From positions 1 to 64,000 of the forward strand of contig JBBSJP010000017.1 of the NCBI GenBank assembly GCA_038257155.1: a stretch of DNA of 64,000 nt, written 5' to 3'. Numbering within the stretch: position 1 is the first letter of the stretch; each line of letters starts with the position of its first letter. Origin of the DNA: JANJTY01 sp038257155 (GTDB taxonomy: Bacteria > Pseudomonadota > Gammaproteobacteria > Xanthomonadales > Xanthomonadaceae). Below are positions 1 to 7,282 of the stretch, one piece after another. Below the pieces are notes generated by a model. The model worked only from the letters and a program-made list of their open reading frames with translations, did not search any database and was not told where the DNA came from. Both the position numbers and the translations under genes were made by a program.

Positions 1-9
1 GAGCCGCAC

Positions 10-37
10 ATCATACACGGGATTTGAAGATCGTCAA
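10..37 (-). promoter_or_regulatory. Sigma-70-like promoter reading leftward out of the window
   Basis: Read on the minus strand there is TTGACG (32-37), a 16-base spacer and TATGAT (10-15), followed by a GC-rich start region (GTGCGGCTC). This is a good match to a housekeeping promoter, and the GC-rich discriminator is of the kind seen at growth-rate-controlled promoters. The gene it would serve lies beyond the left edge and cannot be named. Confidence 0.45.
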
Positions 38-427
38 CACCCCAAATCCGACTTTTCTCGCCTCTCAACTTCGACGCCGTCGCCGACGCCTCGTCTCAAG
101 GGGCGCGCATTGTGCACAGGATGTCGGGGGAATGGAAGCCCTCCAAGGAAGGCTGTTGGTCAGCACCCGAAGCGCGCGCATGCAGCAGTCCTAGCTCCAA
201 CCGAAAGCAGCCGTTTGCAGGCCGACCATGCCCGCTTTCGGTTTGCCTCGACCTGGCCCGGGAACGCACTTCGTGCTTTGACGACCTTGCATCGGCTTCG
301 TATTGATGACTCACCTGCAGCTGTCCTGGATGGCCAACCTCTCGTCGACCACGTCCGACCGAGCCTGCGCACCGCCTAGTTTGCCGCGCACTCAGAGACC
401 GGTGGAGCCCGGAAAATGCGGTCGAAA
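38..427. other. Intergenic stretch, no gene recognised
   Basis: About 390 bases between the leftward promoter and the M23 peptidase control region. Several short open frames (60-90 codons) occur on both strands, but none has a recognisable domain, a ribosome binding site or plausible composition. I see no RNA gene here. Confidence 0.5.
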
Positions 428-498
428 CGTTAATTGATCGTTAAAACCTGCGGTGCAAAAAGCCTTTCTGAACAAGGGTTTGACGCATGCTTTTAACG
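428..498. promoter_or_regulatory. Repeated CGTTAA half-sites, possible operator
   Basis: CGTTAA occurs at 428-433 and again at 439-444, eleven bases apart, so on the same DNA face. Its inverted copy TTAACG lies at 493-498, inside the spacer of the promoter of the following gene. Three copies in 70 bases of GC-rich DNA suggest a protein-binding site, but no regulator is identified. Confidence 0.3.
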
Positions 499-509
499 TT
501 CTGTATGGT
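480..509 (+). promoter_or_regulatory. Sigma-70-like promoter of the M23 peptidase gene
   Basis: TTGACG at 480-485 and TATGGT at 504-509 are separated by 18 bases. Transcription would start near 516, only about 13 bases before the first start codon of the peptidase gene, so the leader would be very short and no clear Shine-Dalgarno sequence fits. The promoter would also serve anmK, which follows four bases after the peptidase gene. Confidence 0.45.
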
Positions 510-528
510 GTCGCGATCTTGCCTGTAG

Positions 529-1941
529 GTGATGGAGTACCCGGTGAATCAGCACAACAGCAGCCCACAGGCCTGCGCATCTCCGCCGCTCGCGCGTGAC
601 CGTCTGACCAACCGCGCCGATGCTGCTTCCGCGTCGCAACGATCGGGCGCTTTGCCAATCCGCAAGCATCACGTGATGGCGGCAGGCTGTGCCGGTTCAC
701 TTGCACTGTGTGCGTTCCTCTTTCTGCCCGGTTTTGCCGAAGCGAATCTGGATTCTGCCCCGCAGGTGGAAACGCAGGTGGTCACTCTCGAGTTGCCGCC
801 GGCGCCAATCGCCGCGTCGTCCGTGGATCGCTCGCCGCAGGATCCCGACTGGACCACGATCACGATCGAGCCGGGTCAGACGATGGGCGAGGTGTTCTCC
901 GACCTTGGACTTCCCACCCAGGTACTGCACACCCTGCTGCAGGACCGCGAGCTGAAGCAGCGCCTGACTCGCATCAGGGCCGGCGAACAGTTCGCGTTCG
1001 ACATACCCGAGGATGGGGTACTGCGGGCACTGCAGTACGAGCAGGATGAGGCGAGTCGTGTGCGCCTGGCGCTGAATGAAGACGGCAGCCTCGAACGCGA
1101 CGTGATGGAACGGGAGATGCACCGTCGGGTGCTGAGCGGTTCCGGCCGCATCACGCGCTCGCTGTTCGCGGATGGCGAGGCCGCCGGCCTGTCCTCGCCA
1201 CTGATCCTCGAACTGGCCAAGGTGTTTGGCTACGACATTGACTTCGGTCAGGACCTGCGCGTCGGCGACGAGTTCTCGGTGGTGTTCGAAGAGGTCTATC
1301 GGGAAGGCGAGCGCCTGCGCGCCGGCGACATCCTGGTGGCAAGCTTTGTCAACCAGGGGCGGCGTTTCACCGCCTTCCGCTACGTCTTTCCCGACGGGCG
1401 TGCCGAGTACTTCGATGCGGATGGGCGTCCCCTCAAGAAGGGCTTCCTGCGCATGCCGATCGATTTCGCCCGGCTCAGTTCGCGCTTCAATCCCAACCGC
1501 CGACATCCGGTGCTGGGTACGGTCCGTGCACATCGGGGCGTTGACTACGCAGCTGGCACTGGCACACCGATCAAGGCGGCTGGCGACGCGCGAATCAGTT
1601 TTGCTGGCACCCAGGGTGGCTACGGCCGCACCGTTATCCTCGACCATGGCAATGGCATCACCACCCTGTACGCCCATATGTCGCGGTTTGGACGCTTCCG
1701 CACCGGCCAGCGCGTACGCCAAGGCGAAGTAATTGGTTTCGTCGGAGCCACCGGGCTGGCCACTGGTCCCCACCTGCACTATGAGTTCCGCGTCAAGGGC
1801 GTGCATCGCGACCCGCTAAAGGTGACCTTCCCGAAGCCCGAGCCGCTGCCAAGAACAGAGCTGGCGCGCTTCCAGATGCAGACCCAGCCCTGGCTGGCAC
1901 GGCTGGAACTGCTCGAAGGCAAGTCGCTCGCGGCACGCTGA
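529..1941 (+). CDS. M23-family peptidoglycan metallopeptidase
   Basis: Cell-wall endopeptidase of the LytM/MepM type that would cut peptide cross-links in the periplasm. The 470-residue product has a basic cytoplasmic leader, one hydrophobic segment at about residues 51-70 (signal anchor), an OapA/LysM-like domain at about 105-190 (it begins TITIEPGQTMGEVF), and a C-terminal M23 domain. The zinc and catalytic residues are visible as H335 and D339 (HRGVDYAA) and H415/H417 (HLHYEF). The GTG at 529 and the ATG at 532 are both possible starts; neither has a strong ribosome binding site. The stop is four bases before the anmK start, so the two are probably co-transcribed and linked by cell-wall turnover. 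Family assignment is firm; the exact bond cut is not shown. Confidence 0.9.
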   Translation: MMEYPVNQHNSSPQACASPPLARDRLTNRADAASASQRSGALPIRKHHVMAAGCAGSLALCAFLFLPGFAEANLDSAPQVETQVVTLELPPAPIAASSVDRSPQDPDWTTITIEPGQTMGEVFSDLGLPTQVLHTLLQDRELKQRLTRIRAGEQFAFDIPEDGVLRALQYEQDEASRVRLALNEDGSLERDVMEREMHRRVLSGSGRITRSLFADGEAAGLSSPLILELAKVFGYDIDFGQDLRVGDEFSVVFEEVYREGERLRAGDILVASFVNQGRRFTAFRYVFPDGRAEYFDADGRPLKKGFLRMPIDFARLSSRFNPNRRHPVLGTVRAHRGVDYAAGTGTPIKAAGDARISFAGTQGGYGRTVILDHGNGITTLYAHMSRFGRFRTGQRVRQGEVIGFVGATGLATGPHLHYEFRVKGVHRDPLKVTFPKPEPLPRTELARFQMQTQPWLARLELLEGKSLAAR

Positions 1942-1945
1942 CGCG

Positions 1946-3052
1946 GTGACAGCCGACCTGTTCCTGGGTCTGATCTCCGGTACCAGCGCAGATGGAATCG
2001 ATGCTGTCCTGATGCGCTTCGATCCCTGCCTTGAGCAGGTTGCGGGTCGCACATTTCCCTATCCGGAAGACCTCCGCGCAGCCATTCTGGGCATCTCACA
2101 GTCCTGCGATTCCACCACTCTGGATATGCTGGGGGAACTGGATGCTGCAATCGGTGAAGCGTTTGCCGAGGCCGCCCTGGCCCTGCTGGATTCAGCGGCC
2201 ATTCCTGCGCACTGGGTTGCCGCCATCGGGTCGCACGGACAAACCCTGCGCCATCGCCCGCGCGCTGCGTTGCCCTTTACCCTGCAGGTGGGCGATCCGC
2301 ACCGCATTGCGGAGCGTTGCGGCGTGACCACGGTGGCGGACTTCAGACGACGGGATGTCGCGGCCGGTGGCCAGGGCGCGCCCCTCGTGCCAGGGCTGCA
2401 CGCGGCGCTGTTCTCCAGCCCTGACGAGGATCGGGCGGTACTGAACCTGGGTGGCATCGGAAATCTCAGCCTGCTGCCGCGCAGCGGCGATGTGCAGGGT
2501 TTCGATACCGGTCCGGCCAACGGATTGCTGGACGCCTGGGCGCTGCGTTGCCGTGGACTTGGATTCGATCAGCATGGCGCCTTCGCACGCGAAGGCAGCA
2601 TCTGTCCTGAGTTGCTGGATGCGCTGCTGGATGATTCCTACTTCGCGCAGCCGCCGCCGAAGAGTACCGGGCGCGACCATTTCCACCTCGCATGGCTGCA
2701 GGAACGACTCCTTCGCTTCCCGGCAAGCGATGCGGATGTGCAGGCAACGCTGGTCGCCCTGTCGGCGCGCAGCATCGCGGACGCGCTACGCGGCGCCCAA
2801 CCTGCGACGGCGCGCGTTCTGGCCTGTGGCGGCGGGGTCCATAACCCCGCGCTGATGGAGGCGCTAACCGAGCGACTCGGACCCGCTTGCCGACTCGAGA
2901 CCACCGCCTCGCATGGTCTGGATCCTGACTTCGTGGAGGCTGCGGCGTTTGCCTGGTTGGCCCGCGAGACCCTTGCCGGGCGTGCCGGAAATGTCGCCAG
3001 CGCCACTGGCGCCGCCGGGCCTCGCGTGCTCGGGGCAATCATCCCTGCCTGA
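1946..3052 (+). CDS. anmK: Anhydro-N-acetylmuramic acid kinase
   Basis: Cytosolic sugar kinase of peptidoglycan recycling. It opens the 1,6-anhydro ring of anhMurNAc and phosphorylates it with ATP to MurNAc-6-phosphate. The 368-residue length is normal for the family. The N-terminal phosphate-binding motif GLISGTSADGIDAVLM and the signature ADFRRRDVAAGGQGAPLVP with the catalytic aspartate are both present, as is FDTGPANGLLDAW. The start is a GTG only four bases after the peptidase stop, implying translational coupling. Together with the upstream M23 peptidase and the AmpG-type permease at 3559-4878 it forms a local cell-wall recycling cluster. Confidence 0.95.
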   Translation: MTADLFLGLISGTSADGIDAVLMRFDPCLEQVAGRTFPYPEDLRAAILGISQSCDSTTLDMLGELDAAIGEAFAEAALALLDSAAIPAHWVAAIGSHGQTLRHRPRAALPFTLQVGDPHRIAERCGVTTVADFRRRDVAAGGQGAPLVPGLHAALFSSPDEDRAVLNLGGIGNLSLLPRSGDVQGFDTGPANGLLDAWALRCRGLGFDQHGAFAREGSICPELLDALLDDSYFAQPPPKSTGRDHFHLAWLQERLLRFPASDADVQATLVALSARSIADALRGAQPATARVLACGGGVHNPALMEALTERLGPACRLETTASHGLDPDFVEAAAFAWLARETLAGRAGNVASATGAAGPRVLGAIIPA

Positions 3053-3058
3053 GCAGAG

Positions 3059-3403
3059 TCAGCTGTCCCGGCGCGGATTGAGCATGTAGGAAGGCGCGTC
3101 GTCGGGCAGCGACTCAAGTGCCTTGAGGGCTTCCAGGAATGCGTCGGACTCGGGTGCCTGGTAGGCACCCGTCAAGCGAGCTATGTCGCCCGGTTCCTTG
3201 GGGGGCTCAGGCTCGACCAGTCCAAGCGCCTGCTTGAGCAGATGCAGGATGACGTCATTGATCGGCCAGCCGCGGTCCCGCGCCATCGTCTTGATGCGCT
3301 CGGCGAGCTTGGCGTCGATGTCGCGAATCAGGAAATCAGGCACGTCCTGGGCTTCATGAAGTGAATCCGGCCTGCGCCACGCCTTGCGGCGATAGTGCGG
3401 CAC
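3059..3403 (-). CDS. Small ribbon-helix-helix (Arc/FitA-like) protein
   Basis: A 114-residue protein. Residues about 21-60 (PDFLIRDIDAKLAERIK, then a helix, WPINDVILHLLKQAL) have the strand-helix-helix pattern of ribbon-helix-helix DNA-binding proteins such as FitA-type antitoxins. The C-terminal half is acidic and proline-rich with no recognised domain. No toxin (PIN or RelE type) lies beside it, so a toxin-antitoxin role is not supported. The start is a GTG at 3403 with a poor ribosome binding site; the next in-frame ATG would remove part of the domain. It sits convergent to anmK, with stops six bases apart, and could be a local regulator. Confidence 0.65.
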   Translation of the reverse strand: MPHYRRKAWRRPDSLHEAQDVPDFLIRDIDAKLAERIKTMARDRGWPINDVILHLLKQALGLVEPEPPKEPGDIARLTGAYQAPESDAFLEALKALESLPDDAPSYMLNPRRDS

Positions 3404-3558
3404 CCCACATTATCACGCTGCATGGCGCTTGCTAAAGCATGAACAGCCACCGCCGCGAGCAAGGGTGAGAACGGCAGCAGCAACGGGACGTCTACGACTG
3501 CCCGTAACGCAACGCAGAGGCCGATCCCGGTCGGCTGCGACGACTTTCCGGGGGCTTA

Positions 3559-4878
3559 TCATGGCGCTGGCGTCTCGTCACCGCGCCCGGCATTGCCGAG
3601 CGAGCGCTCGATCAATCCGGTTCGCAACATGAATACGTAGAGCAATACGCCGGGAAGTGCCACCAATGTGGTCATCAAGTAGAACTGGATGTAGCCCAGC
3701 GACTCGATCAAGCCGCCAGCCGTGGTTCCTGTCACCAGGCGACCAATCACGCTCGCCGCCGCCGACAGCAGCGCGTACTGGGTGGCGGTGTAGGCCAGAT
3801 TGCAAAGGGCCGAGAGGTAGGCGACCACCACCACACCGCCGATGCCGCTGGCCAGGTTTTCGAAACCGATCGTGAACGCGAGCAGGGAATTGGAGTAACC
3901 CACCGCTGCGAGCCAGGCAAAGCTCAGGTTGGAGACCGCCATCAACACCAGTGCGATCAGAACCGAGCGCTTCATGCCGAGCTGGGAATACAGCACCCCG
4001 CCGAGAAAGATGCCGACAAGGTACGCGACAAATCCAACGCCTACATCCCAGGTGGCAATCTCGTCGTTGCTGAATCCCAGATCGTTCAGTAGCAGTCGCA
4101 CGGTAAGGTTGGCCAGGGTGTCGCCAATCTTGTGCAACAAGACAAAGAGCAGGACGAGCAAGGCACCGCGCCGACGGGTGAACTCCAGCAACGGCCCGAT
4201 GGCAGCGCTCCACGCCTGGCCGAAGCCCTTGGCTGAGACGATCACGACACGGCGTGCCGGTTCGCCCAGCAGCAGACCAGCCGCCATCGCGGGGAAGGCG
4301 AGCGCGGTACACATCAGGTAGGCGAGTGCCCAGTCGCCACGTGTCGCAACGTAGAGCGAGAGTGACGCCGCAGTGACCGAGCCTATGCGCCAGCCGTATT
4401 GCGACATGCCCGAGCCGACTCCCAGCTGGTGTGGATGGAGGATCTCGATGCGATAGGCATCAATCACGATGTCGAATGTCGCGCCGGCAACTCCGACCGC
4501 CACCGCTGCCGCGGCTACTGCAATCAGGCCGGACTTGGGGTCCAGCATGCCAAGCCCGGCCACGGTCAACATCACCAGGCCGCCGGAGAGAAGCAGCCAG
4601 GAGACTCGTTGGCCCAAGCGCCCGAGCAGGGGCAGGCGCATCCCATCTACCAGTGGCGCCCAGAGGAACTTGATGTTGTAGACCAGGAACGCCAGCGAGA
4701 ACATGGTGACGCTCTTCTTGTCGATCCCGTCCTGCGCAAGTCGCGTAGTCAGGGTGGCGCCAATCATCGCGAACGGAAATCCGGACGAGATGCCGAGCAT
4801 CAGCGCCGCCATCGGTTCCTTGTCAAAATAGGGCCGCAGTCCTGCGGGCAAGCGCGAACGCAGCGCTACAACTCGCAT
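3559..4878 (-). CDS. ampG: AmpG-type MFS permease (PAT family)
   Basis: Inner-membrane transporter of 439 residues with many hydrophobic helices. The N-terminal signature ALMLGISSGFPFAMIGATL and the motif YNIKFLWAPLVDG followed by LGRLGQRVSWLL match AmpG, the permease that brings GlcNAc-anhMurNAc muropeptides into the cytosol. The frame is open further upstream, but the start is placed at the ATG at 4878, which matches the family N-terminus and overlaps the exonuclease III stop by 13 bases. It is therefore probably co-transcribed with that gene. Proximity to anmK, which acts on the imported sugar, supports the assignment. A related PAT-family acetyl-CoA or siderophore transporter is the main alternative. 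Confidence 0.85.
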   Translation of the reverse strand: MRVVALRSRLPAGLRPYFDKEPMAALMLGISSGFPFAMIGATLTTRLAQDGIDKKSVTMFSLAFLVYNIKFLWAPLVDGMRLPLLGRLGQRVSWLLLSGGLVMLTVAGLGMLDPKSGLIAVAAAAVAVGVAGATFDIVIDAYRIEILHPHQLGVGSGMSQYGWRIGSVTAASLSLYVATRGDWALAYLMCTALAFPAMAAGLLLGEPARRVVIVSAKGFGQAWSAAIGPLLEFTRRRGALLVLLFVLLHKIGDTLANLTVRLLLNDLGFSNDEIATWDVGVGFVAYLVGIFLGGVLYSQLGMKRSVLIALVLMAVSNLSFAWLAAVGYSNSLLAFTIGFENLASGIGGVVVVAYLSALCNLAYTATQYALLSAAASVIGRLVTGTTAGGLIESLGYIQFYLMTTLVALPGVLLYVFMLRTGLIERSLGNAGRGDETPAP

Positions 4879-5642
4879 GAATAATCCACTCGATAGGGTG
4901 CGTGGTCGGAGAACCGTGGTTCGGGGTGGATCGCGCAGTCCAGCAAGTGATTGCGCAGGCCAGGGCTGACCACCTGATAGTCGATCCGCCAGCCAACGTT
5001 GTTTGCGCGTGCCGCGCCGCGCTGACTCCACCAGGTGTAGTCCTCACCCTCCGGACGAAGATGTCGATAACTGTCGATCCAGCCGCGTCGTGCAAAGAGC
5101 AGGTCCAGCCAGGCACGCTCCGCAGGCAGACAGCCGGAGTTCTTCTGGTTCGAGGTCCAGTTACGGATGTCGCGCCGGGTGTGCACGATGTTCCAGTCGC
5201 CGCAGATCACGTACTGCCGCCCACTTGCCAGGAATCCGTCAAGGATCGGGGTGATCCACTCCATGCAGCGAAACTTGAACTGCTGGCGCTCCTCAGCCGA
5301 TGACCCCGAGGGGAAGTACATCGACACCACGCTGAGTTCGCCGAAGCGCGCTTCGATGTAACGACCTTCCTCATCGAAGTCCGGCCAGCCAAGGCCCGTA
5401 ATGATCTGGTCTGGCGGACACCGGCTATAGATGGCAACACCGCTATAGCCCTTCCTGGTACTGGCGTCGCGAAACGCGACGCTGTAGCCCGCGGGACGGT
5501 AGTGGGCCTCACTGAGCTGGTGTTCCTGAGCCTTGGTTTCCTGCACACAGAGCACATCAGCATCCTGCTGCGCGAACCAGTCGAAGAAACCCTTGCTGGC
5601 TGCAGAGCGCAGGCCGTTGGCATTGAAGGAGATGATTCGCAT
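4866..5642 (-). CDS. xth: Exodeoxyribonuclease III (AP endonuclease)
   Basis: Magnesium-dependent endonuclease/exonuclease/phosphatase-fold enzyme of base excision repair. It cuts DNA at abasic sites and removes 3' blocking groups. The 258-residue product starts MRIISFNANGLRSA and carries the catalytic motifs VQETKA, YSGVAIYSR, GDWNIVH and the C-terminal SDHAPY. The start is set at the ATG at 5642 because the family N-terminus begins exactly there; longer reading is not homologous. Divergent from pyrE with about 235 bases between them, and translationally overlapping ampG downstream. Confidence 0.93.
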   Translation of the reverse strand: MRIISFNANGLRSAASKGFFDWFAQQDADVLCVQETKAQEHQLSEAHYRPAGYSVAFRDASTRKGYSGVAIYSRCPPDQIITGLGWPDFDEEGRYIEARFGELSVVSMYFPSGSSAEERQQFKFRCMEWITPILDGFLASGRQYVICGDWNIVHTRRDIRNWTSNQKNSGCLPAERAWLDLLFARRGWIDSYRHLRPEGEDYTWWSQRGAARANNVGWRIDYQVVSPGLRNHLLDCAIHPEPRFSDHAPYRVDYSCEL

Positions 5643-5876
5643 CGCGTCGGCAGAAATGAGTGGGGGCGTGTGCTGGGTGTTGGGCCCGCGGGAGGAGCAT
5701 CCGCAGCACGTGCCTGTGCCTCGCGAGCCATCGCGCAGCCTACCGAATGCGGCCTCGCATAGCGACCCGCATTCGGCCGCGGCCCCTGCGCAGCGCGATT
5801 GCCAACGTATGATTGTGCAGTCCAGTCGCGTCAGGCAGCGCGCTGGCATTCCGTTCCTCCCGGATCTCAGCTGACC

Positions 5877-6521
5877 ATGCAAACCCATCAACGCGACTTC
5901 CTACGTCTGGCCATCGCGAGGCAGGCCTTGAGGTTTGGCGAGTTCACCCTCAAGTCAGGCCGCCAGAGTCCGTATTTCTTCAATGCGGGGCGCTTTGACT
6001 CGGGCGCCGCCCTGGCGACCCTGGGCGACTGTTATGCCGAGAGCCTGCTGAGCTCGGGGTTGCAGTTCGACATGTTGTTCGGCCCCGCCTACAAGGGCAT
6101 CCCGCTGGCATCGACGCTGGCGGTTTCGCTGGCGAGGCGCGGACATGACGTGCCCCTGGCCTTCGATCGCAAGGAAGCCAAGACGCACGGCGAAGGTGGC
6201 AGCCTGATGGGCGCCCCGCTGGCAGGACGGGTGCTGATCGTCGACGACGTGATTACCGCGGGCACCGCCATTCGCCACGCCATTGAACTGATAAGGACCG
6301 CCGGCGCCGAGCCCTGTGGCGTGCTGCTGGCCCTCGACCGCCAGGAGCGCGGCAACGGCGAGCGCTCCGCGGTGCAGGAAGTTCAGTCCGATTTCGGCAT
6401 TCCGGTGATAGCGTTGGTGAAACTTCAGGACTTGCTCGATTTCACCGCTGAAAGTGAGGCCTTGGTTCAGCACCAGCCCCGGCTTTTGTCGTATCGTGAA
6501 ACGTATGGTTGCGCCGTCTGA
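5877..6521 (+). CDS. pyrE: Orotate phosphoribosyltransferase
   Basis: Fifth step of de novo pyrimidine synthesis: orotate plus PRPP gives orotidine-5'-phosphate. The 214-residue length fits the family. The orotate-contact region FTLKSGRQSPYFFNAG lies near the N-terminus, and the PRPP-binding motif VLIVDDVITAGTA is at about residues 119-131. The catalytic-loop region DRKEAKTHGEGG is present. The ATG at 5877 fits the usual N-terminus; an upstream extension exists but is not family sequence. Confidence 0.96.
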   Translation: MQTHQRDFLRLAIARQALRFGEFTLKSGRQSPYFFNAGRFDSGAALATLGDCYAESLLSSGLQFDMLFGPAYKGIPLASTLAVSLARRGHDVPLAFDRKEAKTHGEGGSLMGAPLAGRVLIVDDVITAGTAIRHAIELIRTAGAEPCGVLLALDRQERGNGERSAVQEVQSDFGIPVIALVKLQDLLDFTAESEALVQHQPRLLSYRETYGCAV

Positions 6522-6540
6522 GCGCAGCGGAGGCTTTGAG

Positions 6541-7179
6541 ATGAGAATGCACATCGCTTTGTCCAGCCTACTCGGGCTCGCCCTTTTGCCCATGCCGGCC
6601 GATGCTCAGCGCCTTTACAAGTGGGTTGATGAGAATGGCAACGTCACCTACAGCGACCAGGTGCCGCCAAGTGAATCGGACCTCGCGCGCGAAGAGCTGA
6701 ACAAGCAGGGCCTCGCAGTGAAACGCGTCGAGCGCGCCATGACGGCTGAGGAACGCGCTGAACGGGATGCCCAACTTGCTGCCCAGGCCGTCACGGATCG
6801 CCAGAACGAGGAGCAATCGAGGCGTGACCATGTCCTGCTGGGATCCTATCCGAGCGAGGCCGATCTGGAGCGGGCATACAAGGAACGATTCGACCTGGTC
6901 ACGCAGGCCATCGAGGGTGCGCGAATGAGTCTGGCAAGCCAGGAGAAAAGCCTCTCCGAACTGCTCGCGCATGCCGCGCAACTGGAGCAGTCAGGCAAGG
7001 CGGTACCGCCCATACAGCAGGCTTCCATTGAAACTGCCCGGCGTCAGACAGAGGAACAGCGCAGCTTCCTGAAGCGACGTGAAGACGAGCAAACATCCCT
7101 GCACAGCGAGTTCAACGACGTCCTGCAGCGTTACCGGGCACTGGTCGAGAAAGCCACCGCAGCCAAGCAGAATCCCTGA
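6541..7179 (+). CDS. DUF4124-domain exported protein
   Basis: A 212-residue protein with a signal peptide (residues 1-22, ending PMPADA), then a DUF4124 domain (RLYKWVDENGNVTYSDQVP), then a long charged, helix-prone region rich in E, Q and R that is probably coiled coil. The function of DUF4124 is unknown; such proteins are common envelope proteins in Gammaproteobacteria. The start at 6541 has a good ribosome binding site (GCGGAGG) about 8 bases upstream. It follows pyrE by 19 bases and may be transcribed with it. Convergent with algC. Confidence 0.8.
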   Translation: MRMHIALSSLLGLALLPMPADAQRLYKWVDENGNVTYSDQVPPSESDLAREELNKQGLAVKRVERAMTAEERAERDAQLAAQAVTDRQNEEQSRRDHVLLGSYPSEADLERAYKERFDLVTQAIEGARMSLASQEKSLSELLAHAAQLEQSGKAVPPIQQASIETARRQTEEQRSFLKRREDEQTSLHSEFNDVLQRYRALVEKATAAKQNP

Positions 7180-7282
7180 GGCAAATCCTGGGAGCGCGTC
7201 TGCGACTCAGCTCACTGGTTCGCGGCTCCAGGCTTGCGTGTTTGACGCGTTCGCCCGTCTCGGCCTTCGGCCAGCGCAGATC

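Noticed and set aside
96..379. Short genes at the left end (60-90 codons on both strands)
   Set aside because: No ribosome binding site, no recognisable domain and overlapping frames of equal quality.
697..1806. A 369-codon minus-strand frame opposite the M23 peptidase gene
   Set aside because: The + strand frame has the full M23 motif set; the antisense product shows no motif.
3059..3403. Toxin-antitoxin module
   Set aside because: The ribbon-helix-helix protein has no adjacent toxin-like gene on either strand.
7180..7282. Terminator between the DUF4124 gene and algC (GGCC-TTC-GGCC)
   Set aside because: A four-base stem without T-run is too weak to support.
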